A stretch of DNA of 64,000 nt, taken from NCBI RefSeq assembly GCF_009758205.1, contig NZ_WRXN01000003.1:62001-126000 (forward strand), read 5' to 3'. This DNA is from Chitinophaga tropicalis (lineage in GTDB: Bacteria; Bacteroidota; Bacteroidia; Chitinophagales; Chitinophagaceae). The notes under the pieces were generated by a model. It made no database searches, was not told the DNA's origin, and saw only the letters and a list, made by a program, of their open reading frames with translations. Positions 55,801-61,741 of this stretch are shown here, in pieces. Positions within the stretch are counted from its first letter, which is position 1. The number at the start of each line of letters is the position of its first letter. The translations under genes and the position numbers were made by a program.

Positions 55801-56883
55801 GTTTACGATACCCCTGATGAGGCCTTTAAGGATTTAACAAAGGCCAGTCAGCTGTTGACGGACCTGCGCAATTACCAGCGTGGCGATGAGGACGCGTGTG
55901 GACCGTTCAGTGTAACACTGGTGGATCCACAGGCTATACTGGCAGACCATCCGTTTACCTATACAAGTATCTCTGCCCGCAATGCGGCGATAGAACAGGT
56001 GCAGACCGCTATCAGCGCAGAGGGTATGCATTTGCTGGAACATATACTGTTACGTCCGCGTACACAGGAACAGTACTATGAATCTATGCAGCTACAACTG
56101 TCCTGGTATCCAGGATCCGGTCAGGAGCTGCCTGTACTACTGAAGATCGGCGCTGAAACTGTTTATAAGGACAGTAATGCTTTCCTGGATGATATCAGGA
56201 GCGTTGCCAAGGATGGCCGCATTTTTATTGACCAGGAGGCGGAGGGCTATATTATATCCTGGTGGAAGAAGGATGAGAGAATAGCTTCTGCACAACTGAA
56301 AACGAGTGATGTCGTGACAAAGGCGCTGGGAGACAGGGATGGTTTTATCGGGACTATGCAGGAATTGTTATCGGGAGTGAGCAGTCAGCTGGTGACTACT
56401 GAAACAGTGCCTGTATGCAGCAATGGAGCTGATGTGGTGCTGCCTTCCTGTACGGATATCTGCCTGTGTGACAGGGCGCAGGAAGTAATAGATGAGGAGA
56501 ACAAGCCTTATTGCGACTGTACATTCTTTGCTGATCCTTATTCATTCTGGGCAACGGTGGTGTTGCCGGCATGGCCGCAGCGTTTCAGGCTGGCCCGTTT
56601 CCGTCAGTTCTTTGAAGATACTTTGCGCAGGGAAGCGCCAGCACATATCAGGCTGAACATTCTCTGGGTAAGCCCGCAGCAGATGCTGCAGTTTGAGAAG
56701 GCCTGGAAGCAATGGACGATGGCTTTATCACGCGAGGACAGCTGTGACTACACCAGCAGTCTTGAGCAGCTGAATAAAATATTAATGGAACTGAAAAACG
56801 TATATCCGGCCGCATACCTGTATGATGATGATGGTGGTGCAGATAAGCCACTGATCATACTGGATGAAGCAATGCTTGGATAA
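49900..56883 (+). CDS. Giant second eCIS baseplate protein with tandem DUF1508/YegP-like modules (Afp12-like)
   Basis: The 2327-residue product begins with the eCIS baseplate signature (SGKIWTDHNLHDPGITMLDALCYVLTDLDYRTK, residues 34-67). It ends with the typical Afp12-like section (GMHLLEHILLRPR near residue 2041, DPYSFWATVVLPAWPQRFR near 2195, REAPAHIRLNILWVS). Between residues about 850 and 2040 lie roughly twenty modules of about 50 residues. Each has a Y-F/W-x-hydrophobic strand, a WESVxxY or LAVHPxxY strand, and an Ala-rich helix (for example YAFHIYNVKAGAYEWESIS, then TYADPEAAAAALKEF). They resemble DUF1508/YegP modules; that match is by eye. The conserved ends argue for baseplate function, and the insert could decorate or extend it. 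Confidence 0.85.
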   Translation: MPELKYITTDKNSGYPEYLDFVTLRRLGIQHIAELSGKIWTDHNLHDPGITMLDALCYVLTDLDYRTKLDFKDLVAARGGTKENNFYTAAQILGNNPLTITDIRKMLIDIKGVRNAWLKPVEEGEYTLAYDCETGQLLNTPVTENLSPVPLKGLYRIYIEPDDVYAAAYEKDACGNDVFPMENMLKTIDERLHAHRNLCEDFADIVVLEKEPISLCLHIELAANFDPDEVLVNIYGAIQDFFSPAPSFYSLQQLLDKGRSMEEIFEGRPFNFDENRPLQQNGFIDTQELESLERLTELHASDLYRIIMKVPGVAGITRLQMKSSNEGGYLLNDKDGKPIVQNGEEWCLKLKDNHRPVLSPEASNVIFYRNKLPFTANNELVRQRYIKNISDYTKFPKAPDALDTVVPKGRDLDLAQYTSVQYEFPKVYLVGKNEVPLDATAARKAQSLQLQAYLLFYDRLLADYFAQLSNIRQLFSLQQTDDRRTYFSADLSGIPQLPSLLRYEKQLPVTTQGATYKGMTLAFEPAAGGEGHKEYSSMYLRDESIRRIISACSNNNVKRVIDQFPDSGEWYLLLTDTADNILLESAIYFNTRNDAEQAARDIVFLAGLPGSYSRTNHRKENRFSFDLVYNDTGYTEMLTALYETSAQYQERKDRFQNHLLARFSEDFTDYALMMYNISGRKNDPEGNIADKAAFLSAYPETSANRALAFDYKHPEKGFPVCGLQERVAGLMGIRQSPSASLSNFDLVNAIRLHQFFCYLPDQKTPLFVSDSLHAEAEVKDAFNTFLQLGKDKENYKPYGCHGEGVYGFYIQSPVNAEKWVAARCMIEYATPEERDRMIDWFVTFFVHDGQYKVFTRTNEGYYFLLPDDQGHTLLKSRQGYETQEEALSAGYDCLEVLQEDAAWQVKHDIPTASYSVVIVQGDEQLAHHPQAFADEEDATKKLEELKAWFRKHKLVYQKETTELYNWQLAVQGKAAWQGALPFKSTAQLPAAFAQFIELAAKAENYRITGEYNLQVVRTEEEEIVTIIGTHLFVYESDAAAQEAINNYVLLFSGLWIAATGTVTETTAAFYSFRDLQTQMVVLTTTDLVPDGPSVAQYTRNIMRYAADPARLSIVPGEGCGYMVKLHDPCGELLAVSPQMPDQVTAGNLMEQILLRAGQEALWIEKGETVTAFGWVWEEEKSTGVWDTRQAAAVAFISWLLKKEQHPLLADIGWSVTTLYHYYFKIKEGSGFLLLQEPSYFTSYQAVRTAFYNTVRFGKQRPYYLLTTLENCTYGFKVTDDQQRVLAVHPFEYTTTAARDAAVDRTIKFLQEYGQVINEVKLAGAWKYSWQWLDCCSWQSATALDALEEKTALKDAETALKHILLVAANLDKKEVYRIAEDENGFRVFLVEEGADLAVHPDWLDCRREAEDVIVRLTAWARFTLSVYAQGKVSEETDVHTDLYQPGSEKAMIGYRLWDREFRIARYSTQFNSPAERETALLELLQRYKRKLPYYTVLEAGNSVVFVQNGLYYFQLRRNDTLLWQSVNAYGDAAAATAAFKAACWQILQRSLLQESYSSWSNSETQLTLYDEKGLPLAVLNEAFGSYDTYLAAIRARQLFAKQHGVYVTKDGAYAFHIYNVKAGAYEWESISTYADPEAAAAALKEFMQLLLYRGNYCLDNENTGCYYSLTLGKVLLDIQHVTRRCEGDSGPEVIDETEAWNRLQIFLDSQQQGDSNFFPYTDYAGGCRYAFRMVDSELYRVAQHTEWYQGMEEREEKRLELLCDIYCKERLYGWFVKPDPEDPANRDEKILQCYFKQPGKVNFADLWMSYSAIGTMKEKHKFWQPATEKLTEEVSLYYYQLTGNDEKVIWNTVTRYSTPEQAAEAEQYFYVYLLEMARSEASYYYEPVVGCEKAFTLSLKDMDGKIIAVAPDVICAPDIEQDRNTRIFNAMMYPVVETGKGYSFEINNIKQDAKSGELSYMTIWESVRVYDTPDEAFKDLTKASQLLTDLRNYQRGDEDACGPFSVTLVDPQAILADHPFTYTSISARNAAIEQVQTAISAEGMHLLEHILLRPRTQEQYYESMQLQLSWYPGSGQELPVLLKIGAETVYKDSNAFLDDIRSVAKDGRIFIDQEAEGYIISWWKKDERIASAQLKTSDVVTKALGDRDGFIGTMQELLSGVSSQLVTTETVPVCSNGADVVLPSCTDICLCDRAQEVIDEENKPYCDCTFFADPYSFWATVVLPAWPQRFRLARFRQFFEDTLRREAPAHIRLNILWVSPQQMLQFEKAWKQWTMALSREDSCDYTSSLEQLNKILMELKNVYPAAYLYDDDGGADKPLIILDEAMLG

Positions 56884-56908
56884 AATTTAAGAAATAAATT
56901 CTTCAGAA

Positions 56909-59900
56909 ATGATAATCAATATTCCTACCCCTTACCCGCTTTTTACCAAGGGACAACAGTTGCGGAGCAGCGACCTGACAGGTATTGTTGACTTTGCGAA
57001 GAAGGAGGACCAGGACACCCGGGTATATCTTGAAGGAGCGGGTATATTTTACGGGTTGACAGTCAACTGGGACGGCAGTGCGCTGACACTGGCGCCGGGT
57101 ACCGCTGTGACATCAGACGGGCTGCTTTTTACTATAGAGGATGAGATAGTGTACAAGGGCGTTGAGAAGGACGTCAATGTATCGGTGCAGGGAAGGACAG
57201 CCAGTGTTATGGTGCTGACTACCGGAGAGGATAATCACAATGATTTTGTACAATACTATAGCGGTACCAATCCCGGCACCGGTGCAAAAGATGCGACGGA
57301 GTACCTGCTGATCCTGGCGGTACGCAGTGATGAAAGCACTGTGCCCAGCTGTTTGTATGGTTATGATAACAACGTGACCACGAAGAAGCTGGAGGTGGAA
57401 GCTGCGTTAATAAGGAGGGATTTCTTTCTTCCCGGCGAGTTGGAGGCCTGGGGACAGCAGGACGTAACCGGCGCTGGAGAGCATGATCCTGTAGTACATC
57501 GCTTTGGTTATGGTAAGGGGCAGAGTGGTAATGTGCAGATCTCTTTCCTGCGGTTTACCGATTGGGGGAATGTCTGTGAGGGCTTTAACGAGGTGTGCGC
57601 GGAGGCCGAACCGGGGCTGGAGAAAGCATGTGCAGACCTGTATGACCTGGTAAAGGATAAGCTGGTACTGAAATATCCATCCAACCCGTTTACGGGGCTG
57701 GCGGGAAAATTAAGTCAGCTGAGGGGGAAGATAATGGGCAACCAGCCTGATACCCGTTATTTCCCGTGGTTGTACGATTATTATAAAGACCTGGTATCTG
57801 CCTACCAGGAGATAGTATCTACAGATGTTTTCAGCTTCCTGTCATGGATGCCGGACAGGGAACGCTTTCCGGGGTATGTAGCGTTGAACAGTGTGCGTAC
57901 TAAAGATCCCAATGGGAACGCTATTGTTTATCGTATGGGCCTGTATCGTCCGCCGTTCGCTGACCTGAGTGTGAATGCACTGCAAAGGCCCCGTTTCCTG
58001 GTGGAAAGGCTTATCTACCTGGCAGATTTGGTCAATACAAGGCTGGAGGACCCCAAGCTGGCAGACTATGGCATCCGTTTTACTCCTGATGCCGGAATTC
58101 ATAAACTGCTTTCTGAAAGGGCTATCCCTTTTTATTATAAAGATGCAGAGACGCTTTCGAAGAAATGGAATGCTGATCTGGCCCGTACGGGCCGGTCGTT
58201 CTCCATTCCCGGTATTACCGACGCCAAAGACTATGAATATTTACTGTCGGATATAAATGCCTATACGTTCTATCGTATTAAAGGGCATATTGGTAAAACT
58301 GCTGAGCAGACACAGGCTGATATAGCCCTTATGAGATCGGCCACTCATCTGCCTTTTGATATCAAGATAGTTTACCTGGGTACTGATGATATGCTGAAGG
58401 GGCTGATCAGTGAAAGCTCTTCTGCTTTCAGCGACCTGAAGGTGATGCTGGAAAAGATAGTGGGGGATATCCGTTGCAGCGGGGCCTGTTCAAATGAGCT
58501 GGAGGAAGTCATCTTTGATGGAAAGTTTGACCGTAATGATATAGGTGGCATGTTTGAAAAGCTGGCAGATCTCTTTGGACGGGATGAGATACCTGACATT
58601 GATAAATGGGCACAGGATTTTTGCAATAAGGAGGGCACCTGCAGCGACGATGATAAGAGCTGCTGCCGGGCCCATATTACCTCTCTTTACGCTGTTTGCT
58701 ATGAATACCTGCGCAGGGAGGAACAATTGGCTAAAAGCCTTCTTTTCCACCGTTATGCTGAAAGCCATCCGGGACTGGAGCATAATGGCGGTGTACCCCG
58801 TGGCGGTACCCTGGTGCTGGTATGTGCGCAGCCTGATATCAATACCCTTTCTACAGGAGAGGTAAATAACCTGGTGAAAATGATGCTGAGCAGTGATAAG
58901 GATGCCAATGCCGCCGGGAAGAGCATGGCTGCCGATCTGCTCACGTATAAAGTAGTAGCTGATTTCTGCCTGCCTTACACCTGTTGTTCTGACAAACCTG
59001 CTATAAGAGTTGAATTCCAGGCCCTGCCTCCGTCTGCGTTCTTTAGTGTGGCGAAGTTGTCCGGTCAGCCGGGAGATAAATATGCGCTTGTATTAAAGAA
59101 TGAATCCCTGCGCGCTTCGAAGTATCACTGGCAGCTGTTGAGTTTCAAGGGTGAGCAGCTGGATGAAAAAGATACGAACGATCTGAACACGCCTGCGGAG
59201 TTTACGCTGTCATTGAAGGATGGAGCTGTGTATACAGTGAAGCTTACGGCGTGGAGAGATGGGCTTTCCAGTCACTATGAGGATGAGGTGGTTGTTTGTC
59301 CGCAGGGACAGGTAAAACTCACCAGTAACGGAAAAACCGAAGTGGAATGGGTACATGACAGTGATGTGATGAACCTGCCATTGGAGGCGGCTCCGTATGG
59401 AGGGAAGTTCACGCTTACGTTATCAGAGAATGAGAAGGCGATCCCGCTGGTATATAATGTATCGTGGACAGATGATAAGGAAACCGCCCTGCTTACTTTG
59501 CAGAAGCCGGTGCCGGGAACTTATGAGCTGAAGTATGCGTTTGAAGATATCAAGGATTGCAAGGATAATGCTGCTATAATGACTATTACGGTGATAGAGA
59601 CCGGTAATGATAAGAAACTGGTCAGTGATGAGGCAGTCTTTAACAAGCGGATCCTTGCTTACCGTAAGCAGGCTAATGACCTGGGCAAATCGGATGCTGC
59701 GCTGGCGGAAGACCCCCGGTTCTCAGAGACGAAGAGTTTCCTGCTGGCCAGTGGAGCGCCTGAAAAGCTGCAGGAGGGATATGAGCATTTGCTGGATTCC
59801 TTGCAGACAGGGTTTTCGAAGCTGAAAGTGGCACAGAAGGACCAGGTGGTGAAGCTGCTGATCTATGCTACTGCTTATTTTATAGACCGGCTGATAGTGG

Positions 59901-60073
59901 CATCGCCTGATAAAGCCCCTGCTGCTGCAACGAAGCTGATCAAGGCAGCAGGTGATACTATTACTGCGCAGAAGAATGGGCTGGAGACCTGGAACCAGGT
60001 ATGGACATCCGCAGAGATCACCACTAAAGAGAATGATAAAGTAGTAACTGCGTATAGCAAACTTGTTAAGTAA
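56909..60073 (+). CDS. Unknown 1054-aa eCIS-cluster protein, candidate fibre or baseplate accessory
   Basis: The product begins FTKGQQLRSSDLTGIVDFAK, then VYLEGAGIFYGLTVNWDGSALTLAPGTAVTSDGLLFTIEDE. This beta-helical start resembles that of large proteins next to Afp12-like genes. A middle Cys-rich stretch (RCSGACSNELEEVIF, NKEGTCSDDDKSCCRAHI, CLPYTCCSDKP) follows. A PKD/Ig-like region near residues 710-800 (YALVLKNESLRASKYHWQLLSF, YTVKLTAWRDGLSSHYEDEVVV) and a helical end complete it. No named domain is certain. Its stop overlaps the tape-measure start by one base. A structural or receptor-facing role is likely. Confidence 0.72.
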   Translation: MIINIPTPYPLFTKGQQLRSSDLTGIVDFAKKEDQDTRVYLEGAGIFYGLTVNWDGSALTLAPGTAVTSDGLLFTIEDEIVYKGVEKDVNVSVQGRTASVMVLTTGEDNHNDFVQYYSGTNPGTGAKDATEYLLILAVRSDESTVPSCLYGYDNNVTTKKLEVEAALIRRDFFLPGELEAWGQQDVTGAGEHDPVVHRFGYGKGQSGNVQISFLRFTDWGNVCEGFNEVCAEAEPGLEKACADLYDLVKDKLVLKYPSNPFTGLAGKLSQLRGKIMGNQPDTRYFPWLYDYYKDLVSAYQEIVSTDVFSFLSWMPDRERFPGYVALNSVRTKDPNGNAIVYRMGLYRPPFADLSVNALQRPRFLVERLIYLADLVNTRLEDPKLADYGIRFTPDAGIHKLLSERAIPFYYKDAETLSKKWNADLARTGRSFSIPGITDAKDYEYLLSDINAYTFYRIKGHIGKTAEQTQADIALMRSATHLPFDIKIVYLGTDDMLKGLISESSSAFSDLKVMLEKIVGDIRCSGACSNELEEVIFDGKFDRNDIGGMFEKLADLFGRDEIPDIDKWAQDFCNKEGTCSDDDKSCCRAHITSLYAVCYEYLRREEQLAKSLLFHRYAESHPGLEHNGGVPRGGTLVLVCAQPDINTLSTGEVNNLVKMMLSSDKDANAAGKSMAADLLTYKVVADFCLPYTCCSDKPAIRVEFQALPPSAFFSVAKLSGQPGDKYALVLKNESLRASKYHWQLLSFKGEQLDEKDTNDLNTPAEFTLSLKDGAVYTVKLTAWRDGLSSHYEDEVVVCPQGQVKLTSNGKTEVEWVHDSDVMNLPLEAAPYGGKFTLTLSENEKAIPLVYNVSWTDDKETALLTLQKPVPGTYELKYAFEDIKDCKDNAAIMTITVIETGNDKKLVSDEAVFNKRILAYRKQANDLGKSDAALAEDPRFSETKSFLLASGAPEKLQEGYEHLLDSLQTGFSKLKVAQKDQVVKLLIYATAYFIDRLIVASPDKAPAAATKLIKAAGDTITAQKNGLETWNQVWTSAEITTKENDKVVTAYSKLVK

Positions 60074-61737
60074 TGATGCAACAGCATACCATAGGAAAGT
60101 TCTGCCTCAGCATACAGCTGCCTTCCCGGGAGGATGCCTTCAGTCTGCAGAACAGGCTGGGAGCGGACTGTAAGACAGCGCTGGCGCCGCTTATGGGAGA
60201 GCTGTTTGATGAATGGACCGATCCGGATACGTTGTTGCAGATAGATAAGCTGGAGATAGACCTGGGTAGCTGTAGCCGGGAAACATTGCAGCGGGACCTG
60301 CCTGAAATGATCATAGCTTACCTGCGGAAGCATTACCCGGCTATGAAGCAACAGGCAACGCTGGCAGAGGGAATGGAACGTATTCTCCTGGCGCAGGGTT
60401 ATTTCCAGAGCTGGTTGTATTTCCTGGAGCATGGTACGCTGCCCGTTACGGCCGGCAGGTGGGAGCAGGCAGCATGGGAAGAGGGGATACTGGCCACTAT
60501 CTCGACGGAGATACATGCTTTGAGGCAATGCCGGGAGTTGCTTGTTGATTGTGCGCAGGCATTGCCACGGCTGTTGTACCAGTTCTCAAAGAATTTTGTC
60601 CGCAATTGGATATTGGCTTTCAGTGGCGGTGCGTACAGGGAGGCAATTACCCTGGTGACTGAGTGGGAGGAGTTGTATAATAGTGCTGCTGTTTCTCCAG
60701 AGAAGGTGAGGAGATTTATACCTGCCCAATCTGTAGTATTACCGGGGAAGGATACACTTTACCTTTCTGTCACTACTATGCTGATCAAAGAGTTGGTTTT
60801 GCCCGGTGTAAAGGCAGAGAATGTTGTGTTGCTGGAAAAGCTACTGCAGGTGACGTTTGGCCGGGCGTATTTTATACATGGGCTGCATGTGGTCCGGCAA
60901 TCTGTTGCTACAGAGAAGTCTGCACCGGCATTGCTGCAGGGAACACTTGATCTGTTGTCAGGGAAATACAGGGAAGTGCTGGCGGTTTTTCCTTCATCGG
61001 TTTCTTTTACTGAAGAGAAGCGTGGCAAAGGACCATCTTCTGTGGAAGAGGATGTTCCTGCAGAGAAAGAAAAGAGGACTGGCCCCGACCTGGCAGAAGA
61101 GGATACCAGAGTATCTTCGACCAAAAAAAATATTGAGGAAATATCTTCAGCAGAAAATGAAGTTGAGAATGAACAGGTAACATCATCATCCGTCACTGCT
61201 GATACCAATACCAGTGTACCTGCTCCTGAAGAAGGTACGCAGTTGTACATCGGGAATGCCGGTCTTATACTGCTGCACCCGTATCTGCGAATACTTTTTG
61301 AAGAGTTGTCGTTTTTACATGAAGACGCATTTAAAGATGAAGATGCTGTTAGCAGAGCTGTTCAGTTACTCGGATACCTTGCTTATGGAGAAAATGATAT
61401 CCCTGAATATGATCTGCTTTTTCCCAAGTTGTTGTGCGGACTGATGCCTGCTCAGCCGGTGAAGCGTTTTATAACCCTTACGGACGTTGAGAAGGCGGAG
61501 GCAGATACGTTGTTGCAGGCTGTGATCAACAACTGGGGCGCGCTGGGAGAGACATCGCCCGATGGGTTGCGTGGCAATTTCCTGTTAAGGGAAGGCCGGC
61601 TGGAGTGGAGAAATGAGGAATGGCAGCTGTATGTTACCCAGCAGGCGTATGATATGTTGTTAAACCGTTTGCCATGGGGTTTTAGTGTAGTAGGGCTATC
61701 GTGGATGCCATGGCTGATTAAAACTGTCTGGACCTGA
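60073..61737 (+). CDS. eCIS tape-measure protein (CIS_TMP-type)
   Basis: The 554-residue protein has the CIS_TMP start (TIGKFCLSIQLPSREDAFSLQNRL, IDKLEIDLG) and the conserved C-terminal block LYIGNAGLILLHPYLRILFEELSFL, LLGYLAYG, EYDLLFPKLLCGL, GNFLLREGRLEW and SWMPWLIKTVW. Such proteins set the tube length. A low-complexity acidic-Ser linker of about 75 residues (residues about 314-390, EEKRGKG...SSVTADTNTSVPAPEEG) separates the two halves. The start overlaps the stop of the upstream gene by one base (TAATG). Confidence 0.93.
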   Translation: MMQQHTIGKFCLSIQLPSREDAFSLQNRLGADCKTALAPLMGELFDEWTDPDTLLQIDKLEIDLGSCSRETLQRDLPEMIIAYLRKHYPAMKQQATLAEGMERILLAQGYFQSWLYFLEHGTLPVTAGRWEQAAWEEGILATISTEIHALRQCRELLVDCAQALPRLLYQFSKNFVRNWILAFSGGAYREAITLVTEWEELYNSAAVSPEKVRRFIPAQSVVLPGKDTLYLSVTTMLIKELVLPGVKAENVVLLEKLLQVTFGRAYFIHGLHVVRQSVATEKSAPALLQGTLDLLSGKYREVLAVFPSSVSFTEEKRGKGPSSVEEDVPAEKEKRTGPDLAEEDTRVSSTKKNIEEISSAENEVENEQVTSSSVTADTNTSVPAPEEGTQLYIGNAGLILLHPYLRILFEELSFLHEDAFKDEDAVSRAVQLLGYLAYGENDIPEYDLLFPKLLCGLMPAQPVKRFITLTDVEKAEADTLLQAVINNWGALGETSPDGLRGNFLLREGRLEWRNEEWQLYVTQQAYDMLLNRLPWGFSVVGLSWMPWLIKTVWT

Positions 61738-61741
61738 AATA

